A stretch of 7,041 nt of DNA from Flavobacteriales bacterium UBA5692 (GTDB lineage Bacteria > Bacteroidota > Bacteroidia > Flavobacteriales_D > Sanyastnellaceae), in contig DIHQ01000011.1 in assembly GCA_002420235.1 (NCBI GenBank), positions 1 to 7,041 of the forward strand. The letters run 5' to 3'. The position numbers and the translations under genes are program-made. Shown piece by piece: positions 1 to 6,945 of this stretch; positions within the stretch are counted from its first letter, which is position 1, and each line of letters begins with the position of its first letter. The notes below the pieces were generated by a model. That model did not search any database, had not been told where the DNA came from, and saw only the letters and a program-made list of their open reading frames with translations.

Positions 1-2
1 AT

Positions 3-164
3 GTCGACGAACGCCTCGAGCTCTACCGCACACTCGATCGTATTCGGTCGCAATACGGCGACCGCAGCATAGTCACCGCCGCCGGCATGGAGGCGCGCTC
101 CATCGGGCGCTCCAACCCCTTCAATGGCGACGCCCCCTTGCTTCTTGCCAACCGTCACCAATAA
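3..164 (+). CDS. dinB: Y-family DNA polymerase (DinB/Pol IV-like), C-terminal fragment
   Basis: This is the 3' end of a gene that begins outside the window; 53 codons and a TAA stop (162-164) are visible in frame 3. The visible peptide runs from VDERLELYRTLDRIRSQYGD, a helix typical of the end of the little-finger region of DinB-type polymerases, through a segment with AAGMEAR, to NPFNGDAPLLLANRHQ. The closing N-P-F-N-G-x-x-P-x-L-L-x-N-R pattern is what I know from the C-termini of Bacteroidota DNA polymerase IV proteins. Such enzymes copy damaged DNA with low fidelity. The catalytic palm and any clamp-binding motif would lie upstream and cannot be checked; none of the QxxLF type is seen in these 53 residues. 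The gene ends 12 bases before the SRAP gene, so the two are probably co-transcribed. An ImuB-like, catalytically inactive Y-family protein is an alternative that this tail cannot exclude. Confidence 0.78.
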   Translation, partial: VDERLELYRTLDRIRSQYGDRSIVTAAGMEARSIGRSNPFNGDAPLLLANRHQ

Positions 165-176
165 ATTCATTGCCTC

Positions 177-1013
177 ATGTGTGGCCGCTACGTTACCGTC
201 TCTACCGTTCAAACCATCGAAAACCGCTTCCGGGTGCAGACCACACCCGACGTGTCTGCGCAGTGGTCCCCCAACGCCAACGTAAGCCACGGCGAGGCCG
301 CTCCGGTCATCGCCAGTGATAACCCGAGCGCCCTGCAGATGCAACAGTTTGGCTTCACCCCGCGGTGGGCCAAAAAGCAGTTCTACATGATCAACGCCCG
401 CTCCGAGGGTGACCACAACAAAGAAGACCGGCCAGAGTACGCCGGGGCCATGGGCATACTTCAAAAACCCATGTTTCGTCAGTCCATCCGAGACCGGCGC
501 TGCATCGTCATCGCCGACGCCTTCATCGAAGGGCCGCGCCAAGAAAAGCTCACCAAACCCTACCTCGTCTACGCTCGTCATGGGCGGCGACCATTTGGCC
601 TTGCCGGCATTTGGGACGAATGGGCCAACCCCTCCACGGGCAAAATCACCCGGTCATTTGCCATCCTCACCACCGTTGCTAACGAACTTATGCAGGCCAT
701 CGGCCACCACCGCTCTCCCGTAGTCCTTGACGAAGCACAAGAGCACGCGTGGGTCGACCTCTCGACGCCACTCTCGGTAATCACCGGAATGTTAAAGCCA
801 TACCCCGCAGCAAAACTAAACGCCTATCCCATCTCTCCAGACATACGAGATCCACGCGCCAACAGATCCGGGCTGCTCCAGCCCATCGGCGCACGTATCT
901 ACCCCGAGCACGGTTTCGAAATCTGCCAAGAAATAGAAATATTCGGCACGGGCGATTCCCAGAAACACGGGGGCCAGTCTTACGACCCGGGGGCACAAGG
1001 CTCCCTCTTCTAA
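177..1013 (+). CDS. SRAP-domain protein (HMCES/YedK-like abasic-site crosslinking protein)
   Basis: SRAP proteins form a stable thiazolidine crosslink with abasic sites in single-stranded DNA through the N-terminal Cys exposed after Met removal. The start is fixed by MCGRY, which places the catalytic Cys at residue 2. The other expected active-site residues are visible: N73 in NARSE (73-77), E118 in ADAFIEGP (113-120), and H177 in HHRSP (177-181). The usual GFYEW motif is replaced by AFIEG, and the segment between NARSE and MFRQSI is longer than in E. coli YedK, so this is a divergent subfamily that I associate with Bacteroidota DinB/DnaE cassettes. At 278 residues it is longer than the roughly 220 of YedK; the extra part is mostly C-terminal. 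It ends in QGSLF, which fits the sliding-clamp-binding consensus. It lies 12 bases after the polymerase gene upstream and 21 before the DnaE-like gene, which suggests a role in damage tolerance at forks. No Shine-Dalgarno sequence is visible. Confidence 0.92.
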   Translation: MCGRYVTVSTVQTIENRFRVQTTPDVSAQWSPNANVSHGEAAPVIASDNPSALQMQQFGFTPRWAKKQFYMINARSEGDHNKEDRPEYAGAMGILQKPMFRQSIRDRRCIVIADAFIEGPRQEKLTKPYLVYARHGRRPFGLAGIWDEWANPSTGKITRSFAILTTVANELMQAIGHHRSPVVLDEAQEHAWVDLSTPLSVITGMLKPYPAAKLNAYPISPDIRDPRANRSGLLQPIGARIYPEHGFEICQEIEIFGTGDSQKHGGQSYDPGAQGSLF

Positions 1014-1034
1014 CCAATAATTGCTTGTTTTTCC

Positions 1035-4000
1035 ATGCACCTGCACTGCCACTCTTGGTTCAGCCTGCGATATGGTCTCATGCAGCCCCGCGAGTTGTTA
1101 GCCGAAGCCCAATCCGCAGGAATCACTGCATTAGCCCTAACCGACATAAACGCGACATCCGCCCACTGGGATTTTGTACGCATAGCACCGGAATACGGCA
1201 TCCGACCAGCCATCGGCATCGACTTCCGCAACCCTACAACCGACCACAACTCCAGCGGAATTCCTCTATACATCGGATACGCTGAAAATAACACTGGCTA
1301 CGCCAACCTGTGTGCACACCTCAACGCACATCTGCACACTCACCGGCCCTTCGAACCAGTGGCTCCTGCCTTAAACGATACCTTCATCATATACCCGTGG
1401 AAACGTTGGAAGAATACCCGTCAACCGCTCCGGCCCAACGAATACATCGGCGTCAGACCATGGGAACAGGCCGAATTCCGACTGCTAGAGAACACAGCTG
1501 ATGTACCGCATGCAAGACTTGTGGCACTGCACACCTTCACGTTCCGGCACAAAAGGGATTGGAATTGCCACCGCATCCTCCGAGCCGTGAACGGCAATCA
1601 GCTGTTGAGCAAACTCCCTGAGTCCGCTACCGGCCATCCCTACGATAGGCTTCTCTCCACAACCGATTTCCACCAAGCCTTTGCCGAACACCCTGATTGG
1701 GTAAAACGAGCCAAGGAACTACTCAATACTTGCGAAATAAGCTTGCCCGACCCTCCCGAGGGCCGGTCGCACAACAATCAACACACTTACACTGGTGCCG
1801 AAGACGAAGACGAACAGCTAATCCGGGCGCTGTGTGCGGAGGGATTGGCCTACCGCTACCCGGACCACGAAGAACACGTCATCGATCGAATGGAAATGGA
1901 GCTGAACGTAATTCAGCAGCAGGGATATTTGGCCTACTTTCTCATCAATTGGGACATCACTAGCTACGCGCGCAGCCGCGGGTACTTTTATGTAGGGCGA
2001 GGAAGTGGGGCCAACAGTCTAGTCGCCTACCTACTGCGAATCACTGACGTAGACCCCATCGAGCTCGACTTGTACTTCGAACGGTTCATCAACCTTTACC
2101 GCAGCAATCCTCCGGACTTCGACATCGACTTCTCCTGGACCGACCGGGACGATGTGACCAAATACATATTCAATCGATTCCCCCACGTGGCCTTGGTGGG
2201 AGCGTACAGCACTTTCCAGCATCGAGCAGTCATCCGAGAACTAGGAAAGGTCTTCGGCCTACCCAAACAAGACATCGACCGCATCGCTGAAGGCAAGCTT
2301 CTACCTCCCGGCACCGACGACATGGAGACCCTCGTGGTTCGATACGCTAGTTACCTTAAAGGCTTCCCAAACGCCCTGACAATCCACGCATGCGGCATTC
2401 TCATCGCCGACCGGCCCATCCACAATTTTGGGAGCACGTTCATGCCGCCCAAGGGCTTCCCTACGACGCAGTTTGACATGATCGTCGCCGAAGACATTGG
2501 CCTATACAAATTCGACATTCTCAGCCAACGTGGGCTAGGTAAAATCCGCGACACCATTGACCTAATCGCCAAACACCAGCCCCAAGTATCCGCCCAAATC
2601 GACATCCACGACATGGCCCGATTCAAGCAAGACCCGCGCATACAACACCTACTTCGGGAGGCCTTAGCGGTGGGTTGCTTCTACGTCGAATCCCCTGCTA
2701 TGCGAATGCTAATGCGTAAACTCCGTGTAGACAACTACCTCGGGCTCGTCGCAGCGAGCTCGGTCATCCGCCCGGGCGTGTCACGCAGCGGCATGATGCG
2801 AGCTTACATCGAGCGGCACCGACACCCCGAAAAACGAGACGACGCCCACCCCGTACTACTCGAATTGATGCCGGAAACGTACGGCGTAATGGTCTACCAA
2901 GAAGATGTCATCAAGGTAGCCCACCACTTTGCCGGACTCGACCTCAGTGAAGCGGACGTACTCCGCCGGGGCATGAGCGGAAAGTTCCGATCGCGAGAGG
3001 AATTCGCGAAGGCTCGCAATGCCTTCCATCAAAAAGCACTCGAGTGCGGTCGGGATCCCGCACTGGTCCAAGAGGTCTGGCGCCAAGTTGAGAGTTTTGC
3101 GGGGTACGCATTTGCCAAAGGCCATTCCGCGTCATATGCGGTGGAAAGCTACCAAAGCCTTTACCTAAAAGCGCACTGGCCCATCGAGTACATGGCTGCA
3201 TGCATCAATAACTTCGGCGGGTTCTACCACACAGAATTCTACGTACATGAGGCCCGAATGGTCGGAGGTCGTATCGAGGCACCATGCGTCAACCGCGGCG
3301 GGTGGGAAGCATGCGTGGAACCGCAAAGCCGTACCATCCTACTGGGTTTCAACCTCGTCCGGGGCATTCAAGCCCAAACCATAGCTCGGTTCATGCAGGA
3401 GCGACAACAAAACGGTGACTTTACGTCACTGGAAGATGCCATCAATCGTGCCAGCATTGGCCTCGAACAATGCCTGCTTATCATCCGATGCGGTGGATTC
3501 CGGTTCACTGAAAAAAGTCCACAACACCTCCAATGGGAAGCCCATTTCCTGCTCGGGCACACCCAAAAAGGAACCACTGACGCCTCCCTCTTTACACCGG
3601 ACGTCAACCGGTTTACTCTACCCCGTTTCGAAGCCAACGACCTCGAAGTCGCATTCGACCAAATCGAACTGTTTGGCTTTTCGCTGCTGTCGCCGTTCCG
3701 ACTCCTGACTCCCGATGCGCAAGCCATTGCCCAGCGCGGTGTACGCAGCGAAGCTTTGTCAGACTGCATTGGGCAGACGGTCGAAGTCGTTGGGTACTTG
3801 GTCACAATCAAGGAAACCCAAACCGCCAAGCGGGAACGCATGAGTTTCGGGTGCTTTATCGATGTAGAGGGCCAATGGCTCGACACCGTTCACTTCCCCC
3901 CATCTTTGAAGCAGTTTGCGTTCCGCGGGCGCGGGATTTATTTGGTGCGCGGGGTGGCCAAAGAGGAGTTCGGCTGCATACATGTCGAAGCCGCCTTCAT

Positions 4001-4151
4001 GCAAAAGCTCGACTACATTCCCGATCCGCGGTACTCGGAAGACGGGCTGGCTGGTCACGAGAAGAGGCCTAACAACGGCCGCGCAGCGCGAAGAAGACAA
4101 ACCATGGGCGCCCGCAGCAGCGGCGGCATCCTCAAGCGTTCGTTGCGCTAA
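1035..4151 (+). CDS. dnaE2: DnaE-like error-prone DNA polymerase III alpha subunit (DnaE2/ImuC type)
   Basis: This is a 1038-residue C-family DNA polymerase. Domains in order: PHP (about 1-230, starting MHLHCHSWFS), palm, thumb and fingers (about 260-720), helix-hairpin-helix region (about 720-860), and an OB fold (about 912-990). The palm shows GRGSG (321-325) and PPDFDIDF (359-366), with D361 and D363 matching E. coli D401/D403, and YKFDIL (491-496), with D494 matching E. coli D555. Further family motifs are HACGILIADRP (451-461), YQEDVIKVA (621-629) and FAKGHSASYAVESYQ (693-707). QIELF (876-880) fits the clamp-binding consensus at the place where E. coli DnaE has its internal clamp site. 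The PHP domain has lost several metal ligands, so proofreading is doubtful. A 38-residue Arg-rich tail follows the OB fold. The length is below the 1160 of E. coli DnaE, and the position behind dinB and SRAP favours the mutagenic paralogue over the replicative enzyme. It starts 21 bases after the SRAP stop. Confidence 0.9.
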   Translation: MHLHCHSWFSLRYGLMQPRELLAEAQSAGITALALTDINATSAHWDFVRIAPEYGIRPAIGIDFRNPTTDHNSSGIPLYIGYAENNTGYANLCAHLNAHLHTHRPFEPVAPALNDTFIIYPWKRWKNTRQPLRPNEYIGVRPWEQAEFRLLENTADVPHARLVALHTFTFRHKRDWNCHRILRAVNGNQLLSKLPESATGHPYDRLLSTTDFHQAFAEHPDWVKRAKELLNTCEISLPDPPEGRSHNNQHTYTGAEDEDEQLIRALCAEGLAYRYPDHEEHVIDRMEMELNVIQQQGYLAYFLINWDITSYARSRGYFYVGRGSGANSLVAYLLRITDVDPIELDLYFERFINLYRSNPPDFDIDFSWTDRDDVTKYIFNRFPHVALVGAYSTFQHRAVIRELGKVFGLPKQDIDRIAEGKLLPPGTDDMETLVVRYASYLKGFPNALTIHACGILIADRPIHNFGSTFMPPKGFPTTQFDMIVAEDIGLYKFDILSQRGLGKIRDTIDLIAKHQPQVSAQIDIHDMARFKQDPRIQHLLREALAVGCFYVESPAMRMLMRKLRVDNYLGLVAASSVIRPGVSRSGMMRAYIERHRHPEKRDDAHPVLLELMPETYGVMVYQEDVIKVAHHFAGLDLSEADVLRRGMSGKFRSREEFAKARNAFHQKALECGRDPALVQEVWRQVESFAGYAFAKGHSASYAVESYQSLYLKAHWPIEYMAACINNFGGFYHTEFYVHEARMVGGRIEAPCVNRGGWEACVEPQSRTILLGFNLVRGIQAQTIARFMQERQQNGDFTSLEDAINRASIGLEQCLLIIRCGGFRFTEKSPQHLQWEAHFLLGHTQKGTTDASLFTPDVNRFTLPRFEANDLEVAFDQIELFGFSLLSPFRLLTPDAQAIAQRGVRSEALSDCIGQTVEVVGYLVTIKETQTAKRERMSFGCFIDVEGQWLDTVHFPPSLKQFAFRGRGIYLVRGVAKEEFGCIHVEAAFMQKLDYIPDPRYSEDGLAGHEKRPNNGRAARRRQTMGARSSGGILKRSLR

Positions 4152-4156
4152 ATCCC

Positions 4157-6517
4157 TTACTCTCCGCTTTTCGGAGGCAGTATGCCCCAACGCAGTCCCA
4201 TATAAAACATACGGCCGAAAATCGGGCCGTAAACGAGGCTGGCGTCAAAATAGTTGTTGAATTGCTGCTCTGTTACCGGGTTATCCCCGTAATCAGCACC
4301 GATGATAGGGCGTTCCTGTTTATAATTTAATGCATTTTCGACGCCTAGGTAAACCGAAAATTCCGCATTTATCTGACGAGTGACTTGGGCATTTAACTGG
4401 TAAAAGTCAGGAGCTTCATCCGGGAGCATAAATGGTTCCGGATTCTCGCTTGTAGAAGGCAGACGCTGAGCACCAATCCACTGTAACGTTGCATCCGCAA
4501 GCCATTGACCCTCACGTTCGTCCAGTTGGGAAGCATAGCTGAGTTGGCTGAAGCCCCGGTGCTTGGAGACGAATGGGTCTTCTGTGGGATTCCCAAGTAT
4601 GCGATCTGTGTGGGCATTTACCCATCGGTACGCCAGTCGCACATCCCATCGGCGGTGAAGATCCCAGTTGAACTCCGCCTGAGCGGTGTTGGCAAAGGAG
4701 TTCCCCGATAGGTTATACAAATGAATGGCATCCGTCGCTTGATCTAGGTCAACCACCAATTTGTTCTCGAATCGCGTGGAATAGGCGTCTACGGTTAGGC
4801 TCGCTTCGCGGTAATTGAGGCGGAATTTACTAGTCACGTTTGTTCCGACATTCACAGCAATTTCTGGTTGAAGTCTCCAAGTATCACGCCCCAAGTACCA
4901 TTGGCGTTGACTTGCCCACGTTCCCAACTCTTCCATGAATGGATTAGGGGTTCGAAAGCCCCGGCCAGCGGCAAACTTCAATGAAATGTTTTCCGTAAGG
5001 CTCCAACGCGCATGCAACCGCGGACTCAGTATGCCACCAAACATGTTGTGCTGATCATAACGAACACCACCAATTACGCTCCAGCGGGCTTTGCCAGACC
5101 AGGTGTACTCAACAGAGACTCCAGGGACCTGTTCCTCGCGCTTATATACATCCATGCTGTCATTGGCTTGAAATTGGAGCCGTTCATCAAACGAGTTGTA
5201 TACGTAACTCAAGCATGTTGTAAAGCTGTGGTTTGTGTTTCCAATAATATCTGCATATAAAATATTGCCTCGAAACAGGCGCTCATAACCCTCGTAATCA
5301 TTGTCCCCAAATCGCTGTTCGTGCCTGTGGTCGTAAAATGTAAATTGAGTTCCAATACTCCGCCAATCTGCATTTGGAAAAACATAGCCCGTTTTAGCCG
5401 TCGTTTCCATTCGATTGATTTGTGTGACGGCAGACCATAAATCCGTAGGAGCGTTCAGCAAATCTTGCCAGCCTTGAGATGATGTCAGTCCCTCCTCATA
5501 GGCCTTCTTTTTTCCGGCTCCGGCACCGGCCTGAAGCAATGTTATTGCATACTCCCCCCGAATGCCGCGGTCCCCAACAAACTTCCACTCGTTACGCCCA
5601 ATGAGATGATAGTGAAGAGGAACGTCTAAAAATCCGTCTTCATTCCGATCATTCAATCTCTCATTTCTCAGCCCATTTAACAACACTGCAGTGCTCCATC
5701 GCCGAGAAATCTTTTGGCTACTTACAACATTTATCTCCGAGCGACCCATCCCGTTTAAATAAAAATTTACAAGCAAAGGGTCAGCAGTTTCAGGGTTTTT
5801 CATCTCCACATTAATCTGTCCTGTTATGCTTTCGTGCCCTTGGTTTACTGTTCCCGAGCCTTTACTAATATGTATAGCATGGATCCAGTCCCCTGCAATA
5901 AGCTCCAGCCCTTTGACAACATTAAGCCCTCTCGGACCCGGCAAATTATCAACTTGAATTTGGCTGTACTTACCGGCCAAGCCCAGCATGCGAATCTGGC
6001 GGGTACCTGTGACGGCATCCGTGAACGAAGCGTCCACCGAAGCATTAGTCTCAAAGGCTTCGGAAAGATTACAACACGCAGCCTTCGATAATTCCTTGCG
6101 ATTAAGTGACTGAACGTCCAGCGGGGACAAAAGCGAAAGTTGAATCGCCGTCCGTTTCTCGACCACTACTGCAGATTCCAAATCCACACCTGCCTTTAAC
6201 GGAATGTCCACATATGACTCACCATTGTACACCCATCCCACCGTCTCGAAACCAATCATAGACACCACAAGAGTGTCACCAATCTCAGCCTTTGCAATTT
6301 TGAAAAACCCAAAGCCGTCTGAAACTGCTGCTGCTTGCTCTTCATTCGACCAACGCACATATGCTCCAGGCAAAGGCACGTAGTACGGCTCTCCTGCGGA
6401 AAGGTCTTGAAGTTCTTCTGTGAGAACCTTTCCTCTTAACGCATTCATCTGGGCAACACCCGACAGCGATACAAATAGTCCGAAAAAACAAACGACCAAA
6501 AACCGCTTCAATTCCAA
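4157..6517 (-). CDS. TonB-dependent outer-membrane receptor with carboxypeptidase-regulatory-like domain, probably metal-linked
   Basis: This is a 786-residue outer-membrane receptor. It has a signal peptide (1-23: basic ELKR, hydrophobic stretch, end GVAQ), a carboxypeptidase-D-regulatory-like beta-sandwich (about 26-120, with the SDGFGFFKI and SMIGFET motifs), a plug (about 125-240), and a beta-barrel to the C-terminus. The plug carries KAACCNLSEAFETN (145-158), FTDAVTGTRQIRMLGLAG (165-182) and SITGQINVE (230-238). I know these signatures from one Bacteroidota receptor subgroup often found beside HMA-domain proteins. The adjacent C148-C149 pair in the plug could bind metal, but the substrate is inferred from context only. 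The barrel ends with YGPIFGRMFYMGLRW and a short polar tail. No ATG precedes the signal peptide; the first is residue 24. Translation probably starts at TTG (6515-6517), one codon after the HMA stop and in the same frame, or at the next TTG (6509-6511). This implies translational coupling. GC content looks lower than in the polymerase genes. Confidence 0.9.
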   Translation of the reverse strand: MELKRFLVVCFFGLFVSLSGVAQMNALRGKVLTEELQDLSAGEPYYVPLPGAYVRWSNEEQAAAVSDGFGFFKIAKAEIGDTLVVSMIGFETVGWVYNGESYVDIPLKAGVDLESAVVVEKRTAIQLSLLSPLDVQSLNRKELSKAACCNLSEAFETNASVDASFTDAVTGTRQIRMLGLAGKYSQIQVDNLPGPRGLNVVKGLELIAGDWIHAIHISKGSGTVNQGHESITGQINVEMKNPETADPLLVNFYLNGMGRSEINVVSSQKISRRWSTAVLLNGLRNERLNDRNEDGFLDVPLHYHLIGRNEWKFVGDRGIRGEYAITLLQAGAGAGKKKAYEEGLTSSQGWQDLLNAPTDLWSAVTQINRMETTAKTGYVFPNADWRSIGTQFTFYDHRHEQRFGDNDYEGYERLFRGNILYADIIGNTNHSFTTCLSYVYNSFDERLQFQANDSMDVYKREEQVPGVSVEYTWSGKARWSVIGGVRYDQHNMFGGILSPRLHARWSLTENISLKFAAGRGFRTPNPFMEELGTWASQRQWYLGRDTWRLQPEIAVNVGTNVTSKFRLNYREASLTVDAYSTRFENKLVVDLDQATDAIHLYNLSGNSFANTAQAEFNWDLHRRWDVRLAYRWVNAHTDRILGNPTEDPFVSKHRGFSQLSYASQLDEREGQWLADATLQWIGAQRLPSTSENPEPFMLPDEAPDFYQLNAQVTRQINAEFSVYLGVENALNYKQERPIIGADYGDNPVTEQQFNNYFDASLVYGPIFGRMFYMGLRWGILPPKSGE
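4162..4176. terminator. possible short hairpin between convergent genes
   Basis: CTCCG (4162-4166) and CGGAG (4172-4176) form a perfect 5-bp stem with a 5-base loop, 10 bases after the dnaE2 stop and within the last codons of the receptor gene. With only 5 bases between the two stop codons, any terminator for either gene has to overlap the other. No run of T follows the stem in either direction, so intrinsic termination would be weak. The match could be chance. Confidence 0.22.
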
Positions 6518-6520
6518 AGA

Positions 6521-6889
6521 TTATTCTGGATGGTGCTTATCATTCTCTGCCCCGGAACAGCCGCCCTCACTTTCGCGATACTTGCAGCAGCTGTGGAGGT
6601 TTGCGTAAGCCTCATCTGATGCCGTTACTTTATCCGTATCATGCCCTACATTGGCAAGCCTCTGGTGAATTTGTTCCTCGGAGATGACTCTGGTTTTAAA
6701 AGCAACCTTTGCTTTTTCAGTTTCCCTATCCCACTCTGCCATTATAACACCAGGGACATCTAAGGCCTTCACGATTCGGGATTCACACATCCCACAAACG
6801 CCCCTTACTTGGAATTCTATTTGCGTCTTTTTCTGACCAAACAAGGTCACAGTAAAAAACAGCAAAAGTCCTAAGATTGTGTATCTCAT
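6521..6889 (-). CDS. secreted heavy-metal-associated (HMA) domain protein
   Basis: This is a 122-residue exported metal-binding protein. The ATG at 6887-6889 gives a compact signal peptide (MRYTILGLLLFFTVTLFGQ); the frame also extends 6 codons further to a TTG, but the ATG is preferred because it starts right at the signal peptide. Mature residues 22-90 fit a ferredoxin-like HMA fold, with the metal-binding loop GVCGMC (C32 and C35) in place of the usual GMTCxxC. After the domain comes EAYANLHSCCKYRE with C101-C102, a pattern I know from Bacteroidota periplasmic HMA proteins, then C111 and a His-rich end (H119, H120). The extra Cys and His suggest several thiolate or imidazole ligands. HMA domains carry Cu(I), Hg(II) or similar soft metals; which one cannot be told here. 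The stop is 3 bases before the start of the TonB receptor, so the two proteins are probably partners, the receptor bringing metal or a metal complex to the periplasm. A weak AAGG lies just before the ATG. Confidence 0.87.
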   Translation of the reverse strand: MRYTILGLLLFFTVTLFGQKKTQIEFQVRGVCGMCESRIVKALDVPGVIMAEWDRETEKAKVAFKTRVISEEQIHQRLANVGHDTDKVTASDEAYANLHSCCKYRESEGGCSGAENDKHHPE

Positions 6890-6912
6890 GACCTTAAGAT
6901 AAGCCAAATTCG

Positions 6913-6932
6913 TGAACCCCTGTTTAAGTTCA
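6913..6932. repeat. short inverted repeat upstream of the HMA gene
   Basis: TGAAC (6913-6917) and GTTCA (6928-6932) are perfect inverted arms of 5 bases with a 10-base spacer, lying in the 56-base gap between sdhB and the HMA gene, about 24 bases before the HMA ATG. It could be an operator for a metal-responsive regulator or a weak transcript hairpin after sdhB. I see no convincing Bacteroidota promoter (TTG ... TAnnTTTG) next to it, and an arm of five bases may be chance. Confidence 0.18.
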
Positions 6933-6945
6933 TCCTGTTACAGCC

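Noticed and set aside
165..176. Separate promoter or SOS box for the SRAP gene
   Set aside because: The gap to the upstream gene is only 12 bases and shows no operator-like palindrome; co-transcription is simpler.
749..1285. Plus-strand open frame of 178 codons across the SRAP/dnaE2 junction
   Set aside because: It overlaps two well-supported genes in another frame, and its translation is rich in Arg, His and Pro with no recognisable domain, as expected of a shadow of GC-rich coding DNA.
3368..3886. Minus-strand open frame of 172 codons inside dnaE2
   Set aside because: It lies wholly antisense to the helix-hairpin-helix and OB part of the polymerase; the product is Ser- and Arg-rich without motifs.
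3759..4190. Minus-strand open frame of 143 codons over the convergent junction
   Set aside because: It is antisense to the polymerase 3' end and overlaps the receptor 3' end in another frame; no domain is visible.
4211..4230. ACGGCC ... GGCCGT inverted repeat as a terminator
   Set aside because: It encodes the YGPIFGR segment near the end of the receptor barrel, a conserved protein stretch, lies more than 50 bases inside the gene and has no T-run, so it is better explained by coding.
6890..6907. TTG-initiated six-codon extension of the HMA protein
   Set aside because: An ATG at 6887-6889 starts directly at a good signal peptide; the extension would add a few residues without need.
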